Assembly (NCBI GenBank): GCA_015679605.1
Contig: JAAAVE010000955.1
Span: 1-11,677 of the forward strand
DNA: 11,677 nt
Direction: 5' to 3'
DNA from: Podila epigama
Lineage: Eukaryota; Mortierellomycota; Mortierellomycetes; Mortierellales; Mortierellaceae
The notes under the pieces were generated by a model. The model saw only the letters and a program-made list of their open reading frames with translations, was not told where the DNA came from and made no database searches. The position numbers and the translations under genes were made by a program. Each line of letters begins with the position of its first letter. Position 1 is the first letter of the stretch. This document shows positions 1-9,090 of the stretch, piece after piece.

Positions 1-70
1 AATGGAAAATCATGTTATATATCATTCTTGGGATATGAATTAATACGTAAATCCCAACGACATATATTAC

Positions 71-963
71 CAAAGATGGCATCTAGGACTAGGTCCGAGT
101 CCTGTAGTCCATGTTCTGGAGACTCGACAAATGGAATATCGAGTTCTTCACATTGGGTCACTAGCCTCTTGTTCACGGGGTTGTCAGGTCGTTTCGGGTA
201 ATAGATACGTGGCTGGTACCCGAAATGGGATAAATGGCGAGCTGCAACGAGTCCTAAGGCATGCGTGTTTTTTTTTTTTTTTTTTTTTGGACGAGTGGAG
301 AAGTGGACAAGTGGAAAATTGAAATGTCAAATGTTTTTCAAAGTGTGAAGCAAGGTCGGCCAGCAAGAAAAAAAAATAAAAAATCTCCTGTCAAGTACCA
401 TCGAGACCGTTGTTGCCTGGTCCAGAAAAGACAATGATGCGTGGAAACTGTTTCTTGTCATAGACTTTTGTCACTGCCTGAGCAACACTCAGACCGGCTA
501 TGTAGTATCGAAAGATTAACAAAATGTTGCAAAAGGCGATACCGAACAAGGTGTTTTTTTCATTTTATGACTTTTTTTTCTTCTTTTTTGTATTACCCAA
601 CTCGACCAGCTGTTCAAAGCTGAAGCCACCGCCGCTGGGCGACATGAGCTCGACGTCGATGGCTTGAGCGGCCTTTTGAGTAAGATACTTTTTGTCAAGG
701 TTGGAAAGTTATTGAAGAGTGTATAAGTAAAAAAAAGGGCGGAGTGGGAATAGGAAAAGGTAAAAGCGTGTATAGAAAGCGTGTCAAAAAAGAACTACGG
801 TGTAGGAATGAACCTTGTTCCTTGTATTGACAAGAAGGAATGAGAAAAAAAAGGATGACATGCACATGGACATCTTCACGCGCACACATGTGCACACACA
901 CACACACACACGCATAAAAAGTGGCAAAAAAAAAAACAATCCTTCACCAACCTTCAACGACAT
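71..963 (-). CDS. NNR1: NAD(P)H-hydrate epimerase (NNR1/NAXE family), 5' part, runs off the left edge
   Basis: The enzyme epimerises R- and S-forms of hydrated NADH/NADPH so that a partner dehydratase can repair them. Four minus-strand exons join in frame: 952-963 (M-S-L-K), 597-687, 399-497 and 71-253. The introns are 688-951, 498-596, 254-398 and one starting at 70 (donor GTAATA) that leaves the window. About 129 residues are visible. Family motifs in order are QAIDVELM, FSFEQLVELAGLSVAQAV (about residues 26-43), the GPGNNGLDG loop (60-68), LVAARHLSHFGYQP (69-82), IYYPKRP (83-89) and VLDAIFG (123-129). In relatives as I remember them the loop reads NNGGDG, so Leu replaces a Gly here. The start is the ATG at 963: no in-frame ATG lies nearer to exon 2, because a stop codon sits just upstream of it, and relatives begin with a short M-x-x-K-Y-L stretch. 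The C-terminal half lies outside the window. The identification is strong. The 12-nt exon 1, with its weak GTTGGT donor, is the least certain part. Confidence 0.88.
268..288. repeat. T21 homopolymer inside NNR1 intron 3
   Basis: An uninterrupted run of 21 T on the plus strand (A on the coding strand) lies within the intron 254-398. No function is visible. The length of such runs is prone to slippage and sequencing error. Confidence 0.85.
893..910. repeat. (CA)9 microsatellite in NNR1 intron 1
   Basis: Nine CA units lie in the intron 688-951, preceded by a related CGCGCACACATGTG stretch. This is a simple repeat with no coding role. Confidence 0.8.
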
Positions 964-1292
964 GGATGAACGAGTTTTGGCGTGTGAACTTTGCACGTCC
1001 GCTGGCAAAAAGAACAGGTGACAGGTGATGTGACTGTCCATTCAGTAAGCAGTCATAAGCAAAGCCACATTATTGAACAAACAACACACAAAAAAAAAAA
1101 AAAAAAAAAGTTGGTTGAGTTGAGTTGGGTAAAAGTGTATTCCTTTTTCTGTTCTCTCCCTTTTTTCTCTTCACATCCTCCACCTCCATTCCATCCATTC
1201 TTTTTTGATTCCATCCAACTTTTTTTGGTGCATCAGAAAAGAACTTTTCCATCCAACAACAAAAACCCCAAAAAAAACTCTCTTCATATACA
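964..1292. promoter_or_regulatory. Divergent promoter region shared by NNR1 and NOP1
   Basis: There are 329 bp between the two start codons, so both 5' UTRs and both promoters must lie here or extend into the first introns. The region holds an A20 run (1090-1109) and, on the NOP1 side, a C/T-rich stretch with repeated CATCCA/CCATTC words (about 1141-1215). An A-rich leader precedes the NOP1 ATG, whose context is ACAATGG. No clear TATA box was identified. The regulatory role is inferred only from position. Confidence 0.55.
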
Positions 1293-2748
1293 ATGGCTTT
1301 CGGTGAGTCTATTTTTGCAGACCCTTTCTCCCTACATCCATAGAGTCATGAAGTAACCGATCAACTCAAGTCAACAATCAGTTTGAGCGAAGGAGCTTTT
1401 TCATGCACAGCACACACTGAAGCAAGGAGAAAAGAAAGGAAAAAAACGGAATAGATATATATCGTCGACAGTAGAGGGAAAACAACAATAGACCTATCTA
1501 TCCTTCAAGCAAAAGTTCATTCTCAGTATCAACACTTTTCATGCCCAAGAAACACTTCGACTCTCTCTCTCACACACTTCAACGTCTGGTTGTTTGTCCA
1601 ACGACAGATCTTGGACTGAATCATAATGATGTATCACCTTTGCTTGCTTATTGCAGTCAAACTAACTCTTCTATCATTCAATTTGTTCATTAGGTGGTGA
1701 TCGTGGTGGCCGTGGTGGTGGCCGTGGTGGCCGTGGCGGTGGACGTGGTGGCTTTGGCGGCGACCGTGGTGGCCGTGGTGGCGGACGTGGCGGCTTTGGT
1801 GGCCGTGGCGGTGCCCGTGGTGGTGCTCGCGGTGGTGCTCGCGGTGGCCGTGGCGGTGTTGCCAAGCGTGGTGGTGGTGGTGCCCGTGGTGGCGCCAAGG
1901 GTGGTGCCAAGGTCACTGTCGAGCCCCACAGACACGAGGGTATCTTTGTTGCCCACGGTAAGGAGGATTACCTTTTGACCAAGAACTTGGTTCCCGGCGA
2001 GTCTGTCTATGGTGAGAAGCGCATCTCTGTCGAGGTAGGCACATGCTTTTTCTTTTTTTGTTCTTGGATTCTTGGATCATTGAGAAAGAAACATTGAGAA
2101 CCATTGAGATAACATTGCATACGGATCATGAGCTGACAATTTGTTTTGCTTTCTTTTATTACAAAATAGGGTGCTGATGGTACCAAGGTTGAGTACCGTG
2201 TCTGGAACCCTTTCCGTTCCAAGGTCGCTGCTGGTGTCCTCGGTGGTGTTGACAACATCCACATTGCCCCCGGCAAGAAGGTCTTGTACCTTGGAGGTGC
2301 CTCCGGTACCACCGTCTCCCACGTTGCCGATATTGTCGGTCCCGAGGGTTTGGTCTATGCCGTCGAGTTCTCTCACCGCTCTGGCCGTGATCTCATCAAC
2401 ATGGCCAAGAAGCGCACCAACGTCATCCCCATTATTGAGGATGCTCGTCACCCCCACAAGTACCGCATGTTGGTCGGCATGGTCGATGTCATCTTTGCTG
2501 ATGTTGCACAGCCCGATCAGTCGCGCATCATTGGTATCAACGCTCACCACTTCTTGAAGAACAATGGCCACATTGTCATTTCCATCAAGGCCAACTGTAT
2601 CGACTCGACCGTCGATGCCGCCACTGTCTTTGCTGGTGAGATCCCCAAGCTCCAAGCTGAGCGCATCAAGCCCCAGGAGCAGCTGACCCTTGAGCCCTTC
2701 GAGAGAGACCACGCTCTCGTTGTTGGCAAGTACGTCCGCTCCAAGTAA
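1293..2748 (+). CDS. NOP1: Fibrillarin, rRNA 2'-O-methyltransferase of box C/D snoRNPs
   Basis: Fibrillarin is the nucleolar SAM-dependent methyltransferase of box C/D snoRNPs. It modifies pre-rRNA, and in yeast and human also a glutamine of histone H2A. Three exons, 1293-1302, 1694-2034 and 2170-2748, give 309 residues (yeast Nop1 has 327). Residues 4-75 form a GAR domain rich in RGG with F-G-G spacers. The conserved core starts at VEPHRHEG (79-86), followed by [24 protein letters not shown] (104-117), [13 protein letters not shown] (123-135), the SAM-binding stretch [17 protein letters not shown] (155-171), [14 protein letters not shown] (174-187), [15 protein letters not shown] (203-217), FADVAQPDQ (226-234), [10 protein letters not shown] (255-264) and [11 protein letters not shown] near the end. 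All domains are intact. Introns: 1303-1693 (GTGAGT...TAG, branch CTAAC at 1662) and 2035-2169 (GTAGGC...TAG, branch CTGAC at 2133). The exon-intron joins restore the family sequence exactly. The start is the only ATG that yields the family's usual M-A-F-G-G opening. Confidence 0.97.
1303..1693 (+). other. NOP1: Long first intron of NOP1
   Basis: This 391-bp intron follows only 10 nt of coding sequence and is about three times longer than the other NOP1 intron. Donor GTGAGT and acceptor TTCATTAG are clear, and a CTAAC branch point lies 28 nt before the acceptor. Early introns of ribosome-biogenesis genes sometimes hold enhancers or snoRNAs. I found no convincing snoRNA here: an ATGATGT (about 1626-1632) resembles box C, but no CTGA box D follows it. 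Confidence 0.8.
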
Positions 2749-3062
2749 AATCTTTTTTTTTCTTTTTTCCCCAAGGTCGTATGAGTGATGTTGTTGCTCG
2801 TTCTTCTTTTTTAGTAGCCTCGTCAGTTTTTTCTCTTTTATCATCACCAATAGCATTTTTTATTATTTTTGTATTATACTCTTTGCAAAAAGTCAGCTCT
2901 TTTGTGTTGTTTATATGTTTCTTTTGAATGTTGAGGAGTATCATAGCAATGAAGAAGACATAGTCAAGTTATCTTCAACATTGTGAGGTTGTGGGTCAAA
3001 AAACATACCAACACACCATGACAAGGAGATGTTGGGAAACATGTTCAAAATATCTTGTCAAG

Positions 3063-3158
3063 AATGGTTCACAAAAACGCATGCAAAGATGCAATGCATG
3101 AGGATCTGATCAGATCTGATTACACAGATCAAGCATGTCATGCGTTTTTTTGACCATT
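3063..3158. repeat. Imperfect ~96-bp palindrome
   Basis: Matched arms share one centre near 3110: AATGGT (3063-3068) with ACCATT (3153-3158), AAAAACGCATG (3073-3083) with CATGCGTTTTT (3139-3149), and a perfect 14-bp core GATCTGATCAGATC (3103-3116). The sequence between the arms pairs only partly. It could form a cruciform or an RNA hairpin. It might be a decayed miniature inverted-repeat element, but no target-site duplication is evident. Confidence 0.7.
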
Positions 3159-3374
3159 GATAATACTTGCAATTACAGAGGGTTCATGGCTCTCAAAGTG
3201 GTGACATCTCGTTCGTTTGAACTTTTAGCATTCTTTTTTTGAACACATTCATTATTATTGACATCTACGACTTTCAAGTTCATCACATCATTGTGCTTTG
3301 TCCATGTACGCACAGAAACCATTCAACAGTGGACCTTGTCTATTTTCTTTTTTCATTGTAAACTCACCCAGCCT

Positions 3375-3442
3375 ACATTCACATTCACATTCACTTTCAC
3401 ATTCACATTCACATTCACATTCACATTCACATTCACATTCAC
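3375..3442. repeat. TTCACA/ACATTC hexanucleotide array
   Basis: About eleven tandem 6-bp units occur, with one variant unit (ACTTTC) after the third. The array ends 60 bp before the ATG at 3502, so it lies in the promoter or 5' UTR of the ligase gene. It is one reading frame of pure Thr-Phe repeats but has no other sign of coding. Confidence 0.85.
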
Positions 3443-3501
3443 CTAGACAGTGACGAGAACTTGTTTTTTTTGACGACCCTTTTGAAAAGATAAAACAAAG
3501 G

Positions 3502-4687
3502 ATGCCATCTCAGCAACCACCACATCTCATCACTACCAAGATCACCATTGAGCGGGATAAAGACACCATCGACTGGAGCCCCGCTTCTGCATCAACCTCA
3601 GTCTCGTCTGACCCACCAGGCGCGACGAGCACGTCCATCGTCTCGGCCAGCACCGCAACCACCGCAGCAGTCACCAACTGGAACCACCGCCAAGCATCAT
3701 CGTCGTCTACAACTTTGCCGACGTCAGCACCGTCAACACCTTCAGGCAGCATTGTATCAAATCCGCTTCTTTCTCACCAGAGTAATACTCACGATACCCC
3801 CGTCATCACCACCGCCGTCACAACTCAACCATCTCACCCACAACAGCAGGAGCAACAACAACAACAGCGACAAAATGAAACTGTGCACCAATATTTACCT
3901 CCTGAGAGAGCTGCATCACCATCTGTAGACCATGGACACCATACAACACCGAGTCCCCGTCGTCGTCGCCAACGTATCGCCTCCTCACAGAGCCAGACAC
4001 ACACCCTCTGTTCAGCTCGCGCTCGCCAATCCGACCCTCTCCAAAAGCCTCTCCAGTTCACCAATGCCTTCCCGCGCCGAGGCAGAAATCGAAGTTCAAG
4101 GCAGGGCCAAACAGAACTTTGAGCGCAATGTCAGGCGATACTACTACCAGCTGGTAGTGGGATGTCAACGGACTGACTGTACCAACAACCTGTGTCGCTC
4201 CTGTCGGACTTCACCAAAGATGACAAAAGATGCAGCAGCGATCCTGTCAGTACAGTTAGCGACTCGACCCCGACTCTTTTTTTGTCACAACTGCCCAACT
4301 GAACCAGTTATTTATCTACCAAACTCACCTTTACCAACAGCAGGAAGGGCACACAACACGGACATGAATAATATTAATAGTAATAATAATAACAACAGCG
4401 CCGATTTTCTATCACCATCAAAGAGGCGAGGCATGACCAAGCCAACAAAGAGCTCTGGAAACATGAATACTTCAGGCACTGGAGCAGCTGGTGATTACGG
4501 TCTCAAAGATAAGATGCCGTATGAGCCTTGTGAATACTCAAAGTCTATGCCCTCCTTTGGAGTCCAACATACTCTGACACCTATCAAATCCTCTCATTCT
4601 GCCGCCAATTTGCCTCTGTTGGAAAGAAGCAAAGACAGGAGTAAGAGATGGGACCGAGATGTTGACAGGGAAGACAACACCGACGAC

Positions 4688-4720
<33 letters not shown>

Positions 4721-7700
4721 CAACCATCTTCACCGACATTACCAGGACGCTCTGGCACACCTCTCTTTCGATCGCTTCTCTCAGCCTCACCTTTCTCGTC
4801 CATGTTTTCATCATCACACTCAGGTTTGGGCACGGCCGCGGAGAGCAAGAGTCAACGCGTCTCTCAAAGAACATCGACTTCACCGTCCAAGCGCAGAATT
4901 AAAAATGCAAGACCTTCTGCGTCATCTGTGGACACACAACGTCTGCATTGGAACGAAAGGGGGTCACTTCCTGAACATTCTACGTCCAAGATGGGGGTTT
5001 TAGAGACACCAACGCGACTGCGGTCATTTAGCCCCATCCGTGGTTCGGTCACACCAGCAACATCCAGTCAACAAACAGTGGTGACCCGCCATAACGCCCC
5101 TATTGAAAATAGTGGTGGCACGAGTCAAGGAAACACGCACGGAATCCTACCGTCCACATCAGTACGGTCCATAGAGTCGCTAGGCCTCGGACTCAGCACC
5201 CGCGGTCTACAATCGCGCCCTTCTGACTTTTCGCAATGTTATCATGCACCCAAAAAGACTGCAGCAAGACATGGACGGAGAGGTAATTCAAGGCCGAACA
5301 CGAGTGATGGGCGCAGGAGCAAGGCATCTTGCAGCAAGGGTTTCTGTGAATCTCGTGGTTGTTCAGAGAGTGACGGAGTCGACTCGGAGTCTTCGCTAGA
5401 GAGTGACAGCCATGATCTGTACAAGGAATTGACAAGTGACGACGAGCTATCATATCAAGGGAAGGAGAGCCCGCGATTTGAAACAAGGACGAGGGATCAC
5501 TTGTCGACTATGCCAGAGAGTATTTCAAACGAAGAACATGGGCAAAGGAATGCGCTCTATTCGATAACAAAGAACCATTTCCAGCAAGAACAAGGATGTC
5601 AAGGCGCAGTTTCAAGTCTCTCTAGCGAAATGAGCAATAGTGACAGCGACGAAAATAGTCGGTGGTCGCAGGAGCATGACAGTGATGACCTGACATTAAA
5701 ATGCACGGGATCAGCAGCAGTCGATACCACTGACGTCCACGATGGCGCGAGTGCAGACGAGTTCGTCTTACCTTATTTGAATTTGCAGCTACTCCGCCAA
5801 GCCATTGCGACTTATACGTCGTCCAAACCAACCTCTTCTTGGTGCAACCACGATCGAGTTGGAGATATACATCATGATTATGATGAGGGTCTAAAGTCTC
5901 TGAGTCGAATGTTTGGGGAAGATGAGCATGCAAACACGGCGCTCGCATTGGAGGGCGAGCGAGTGGTAGCTAGTCATGATGGGAGCGAGGAGGAGGATAG
6001 CCAGACACACTCGAGTACAACTTGTAGGTTTTCGTCTGAATTCAAGGATGATGCGAATGACCATCAAGGCAAATACTTTCAGATGGAGACACCGCCTCTG
6101 TCAAGCGCAACATTGTTCACATCCAGGGATGATCTGTGGTCATCTGAGGGTGACCCTACGTTTTTATTGGACTCTCTGCGGTCCGTGTTTTCATCTTCAA
6201 TGGCGCTCGGGTCAAGTTTTCTTATCAAGGACAGGGAGCCTCATGATAAGGACGATTGCGAGGCGGTGGAAATGCCAGAGGTGAATGTCGGAGGTGTTGA
6301 CCTTGAGGCCTTGCGTGAATGTTATGAGATGCTGATTGAGTTGAAGCCACGGACAATCTTTGCAATTGAAGTGACCAACTCGATCGAGATACTCCTTGCT
6401 CGCCTAGAGATAGAGCAGTCAGCAGAAGGAGGAAAGGACTGGACAGAGGAAGACATGCGGAGTCTCGTCATTTTGCTTATGGTATGTGGTCCCGTGTATG
6501 TTTTAACGCGAGTGAAGGAAAGCAGGAAAATGGATGAGAGCTCGTCTTTTGACCTGAATCTTTTTTTATCTTTTAGAACCCTTGCTTGTTTGAGCAACCA
6601 TACCAAGAGTCGCTTCTGAGACGGATTTTGGCCTTGTTTACGGCGGTGCCAGACAAGGCCAAGCTGATCGAGTGGTTGTCGTACTTGGACGAGGAAGGGA
6701 TGGCTCAGCTTGTAACACTGTTCAAGATGTATTTGACAGCACATTTCACACCACGACCTGGCAGCGCGAATGAGCCTACGATCTGTGCGGTCAAGAGTCT
6801 TGCCATCTTGTACCATGCGAACAACGTTCGTACGCGCCGCGAACTTGAGAGACGAAGGCAGCTGAATCACCAAGACAGAGAAGCCATGAAGTCATCGCTG
6901 GGAAAGGAAGCAGATGATGCCACAATCTCTTTCCGATATTTTTATGCGGGTGTAATGGAGGCGCTCAAGTTCAAAGAGGAGTATCAACTCTGGCGTGAAG
7001 GATGGGATAAAAGGTAGGATTATGCATGGTATTTACTTTTTATTGTTGTATTCATGAAGTATATCCATCGGAAGCGACAATGTGGGCTGACATATTTTTT
7101 TATTTTCTCCCGCCTCTCAAGTGAATCGGAAAAGCCGTTCTCGTATTTCGATTATCCATTCTTGTTCTCACCCACGGCCAAATCCCATATTATGAATTTG
7201 GATGCATTGACACAAATGACAGCTCAGTACGAGGAGGCATGTGTGCGCCATGCACTTGCGGACCATGCACAGCGCTTATTGCCCGAGACGATGACTTCGA
7301 CATCCCGCGAGTTCCAAAAGGGGATCCGTGCAGGATCATCGCCATACCTAGTGTTGGAGCTCAGTCGAGCTCATTTGGTGGAGGAGGCTTTTGATCAGAT
7401 TGTCAAGAAACATGCGGACCTCAAGAAGCCGCTCAAGGTGGCGTTTGTGGATGTGGGTGAGGAAGGTATGGATCAAGGAGGAGTGACAAAGGAGTTTTTC
7501 CAATTGATGGTCGAGGAGGTCTTTGATCCTCAGTTTGGACTGTTCCGTGAACTTCAGGATGGTAGTCGAGCCTGGTGGCTTGAAGGAACTATGGATGGAT
7601 CGAGTCATGTCGAGTTGTCGCCGACAGAAGAAAAGATCCGATTGATTGAGTATGAGTTGGTCGGTATTCTGGTTGGCTTGGCTTTGTACAATGGCGTGAT

Positions 7701-8692
7701 TTTGGGCGTCCGGTTCCCAAGTGTTTTGTACCGCAAGTTGCTTGGGTGGGAAGTTGACCTCGATGCCTTTATCGAGTCGTTCCCTGTAAGTATCTCTCTT
7801 TTTTGTGTTTTATTCTTGGTCTTCCATGTTGTGGATGGGCAGTTAAAGTCAAGAGTTCATTTGTTTGCCTCCTCCTTACCGTCTCTTCTTCTCTTCCATA
7901 TGATAGGATCTTGGCAATGGCCTGGAGCAGATGCTGACATGGAGCGATGGGGATGTGTATGACATTTTCCTACGCAATTTTGAGATTTCGTATGAGCACT
8001 TGGGTCAAGTGAGTACGATTCCGCTGATACCCAATGGTGAAGATATCCCAGTGACGAACGAGAATAGAAAGGCGTATGTGGCTGCATACGTGGATCATTA
8101 TGTTAATAAGCATGTGGAACGTGAATTCCGAGCATTCCAACAAGGTTTTGAAAAGATTTGCGGAGGACCAGCTCTCAAGGTAAAACTTTTTTTTTTTATT
8201 TTGATGGTTGTTTGCTCGTGCTCATGTTCGAGTGGTCAAGAATCTTTTTTTGATAGTGTTACTGACTAGAGACTATCTCACTCTTCGATACGCATTTGAA
8301 AACAGCTTCTGCGCCCTGAAGAATTAGAGCTACTTCTCTGTGGCAGCCAAGAACTCGATATGCACGAACTCGAAGCTGCTTGTCTGTACGATGACGGATA
8401 TGCACCACAGCATGGCCTGATCAAAGAATTTTGGGAGATTGTGCATGAGGACCTGACACCGGAGCAGCATAAACAACTGTTGGTGTTTGTGACAGGGTCG
8501 GACCGGGTACCGATTCGAGGACTCAAGGATCTACTGTTTGTTATCCAACGCAATGGACCAGATTCGGACAGGTTGCCGACCGCGTTAACTTGTTTCTCGA
8601 GGCTTCTTTTGCCAGAGTATGCGACCAAGGAGAAGATGCGAGAGCGATTGGTAACGGCTATTGAGAACTCGAATGGTTTTGGACTGGTGTGA
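3502..8692 (+). CDS. UBE3A: UBE3A-type AZUL-HECT E3 ubiquitin-protein ligase
   Basis: A HECT ligase takes ubiquitin from an E2 onto its own cysteine and passes it to a substrate. Proposed exons are 3502-3924, 4016-6481, 6577-7013, 7122-7785, 7907-8179 and 8306-8692, giving 1549 residues. Residues 1-160 are Ser/Thr/Pro/Gln-rich. The AZUL zinc finger (about 170-236) carries C191-x4-C196-x4-C201-x2-C204 plus C231 and C234, with the YYYQLVVGC and KDAAAI blocks. A Ser/Asp-rich disordered stretch follows (240-850, D13 at 364-376). A helical region (about 900-1080) resembles the pre-HECT part of UBE3A. HECT spans about 1175-1549, with EGMDQGGVTKEFFQL, NGPDSDRLPTALTC and FSRLLLPEY. The catalytic Cys1517 (codon 8591-8593) lies 32 residues from the end, as in human UBE3A. 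The last four introns are sure. The first (3925-4015, GTAGAC...TTCAG) is a proposal; the alternative is a start at ATG 3932 (context ACCATGG), giving 1436 residues without an intron there. The protein is much longer than human UBE3A (about 850-875 residues). Confidence 0.92.
4688..4720 (+). repeat. (GAT)11 trinucleotide repeat coding for poly-Asp
   Basis: Eleven GAT codons follow two GAC codons and encode 13 consecutive aspartates in the disordered middle of the HECT ligase. Pure codon repetition suggests recent slippage expansion, so length may vary between isolates. The acidic run could aid binding to basic partners, but this is inference. Confidence 0.9.
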
Positions 8693-8820
8693 TAGAGAAT
8701 GTTCGGGAGGAGGACAGTAGTTTTATTTAATATACTCTTGCTTCCAACTTGACTCTGACCAATTTGGACTTTACTTGGCGCGGATTCAAAGTCCATCGGA
8801 GCTCAGCTTTTAGTGGGCAA

Positions 8821-8880
8821 ACATCGGCGGCAAAAGACATGCACGTCGGTGGCAAAGAGACGCATGTCGGTGACAAAGTG
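8821..8880. repeat. Three degenerate ~21-bp tandem units
   Basis: The word TCGGYGRCAAA recurs at 8824, 8846 and 8867 (periods of 22 and 21 bp), with similar CATGCACG/CGCATG linkers between copies. It lies 3' of the HECT ligase gene. No function is apparent. Confidence 0.65.
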
Positions 8881-9028
8881 GAAAACATTAATGGCAAGTG
8901 AAGATAAAATTTCACAAAGATAATAATAATAATTATGTCTCCGCTTACTTTTTTTTCATTCATGCTTTTTGATCTTTCGGTTCTTTCTCTCCTCTTTGAA
9001 TGTTCACTTGGACTTTTTTTCTTTTATT

Positions 9029-9054
9029 GGGGGGGGGTTTTTTTTTTTTTTTTT
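9029..9054. repeat. G9T17 homopolymer pair
   Basis: Nine G followed directly by seventeen T lie in the convergent intergenic region, 37 bp beyond the stop codon of the minus-strand gene. Run lengths may be inexact. Confidence 0.8.
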
Positions 9055-9090
9055 CAACTACTGTCATTCACTCCTTTGAAATCGCATATG

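Larger units (their letters stand above)
2749..3501. other. Intergenic region between NOP1 and the HECT ligase gene
   Basis: There are 753 bp between the NOP1 stop codon and the proposed ligase start. The first 200 bp are T/A-rich and probably carry the NOP1 3' UTR and polyadenylation site. No canonical AATAAA is obvious. The rest holds the palindrome at 3063-3158 and the TTCACA array at 3375-3442, then a short leader to the ATG at 3502. No credible gene was seen. The one plus-strand reading frame here (3258-3446) is mostly the hexanucleotide repeat read as Thr-Phe. Confidence 0.6.
8693..9090. other. Convergent intergenic region
   Basis: These 398 bp separate the 3' ends of two convergent genes and must hold both 3' UTRs. 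The region contains a short degenerate repeat (8821-8880), an A/T-rich TAATAATAAT stretch (about 8921-8934) and the G9T17 tract (9029-9054). No gene was seen. Confidence 0.6.

Noticed and set aside
131-322. 63-codon plus-strand frame with a poly-Phe stretch
   Set aside because: It is antisense to NNR1 exon 4 and intron 3. The Phe run is the T21 homopolymer.
1620-1693. Possible box C/D snoRNA in NOP1 intron 1
   Set aside because: ATGATGT resembles box C but no CTGA box D follows before the acceptor, and no terminal stem was seen.
1674-1956. Minus-strand Pro/Arg- and Thr/Ala-rich open frames, and a plus-strand Val-rich one
   Set aside because: They are other frames of the Gly-Arg-rich GGT/CGT repeat of fibrillarin.
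2077-2856. 259-codon open frame on the minus strand
   Set aside because: It is antisense to NOP1 exon 3. The openness follows from the biased codons of the fibrillarin gene, which is supported by full-length family identity.
3258-3446. Plus-strand frame ending in repeated Thr-Phe
   Set aside because: It is produced by the hexanucleotide array. It has no non-repetitive coding character and no neighbours that would continue it.
7054-7121. Met-started extension before the third HECT-gene junction
   Set aside because: The stretch is intron 7014-7121: donor GTAGGA, CTGAC branch point and CTCAAG acceptor, and splicing restores the family sequence SESEKPFSYFDYPF.
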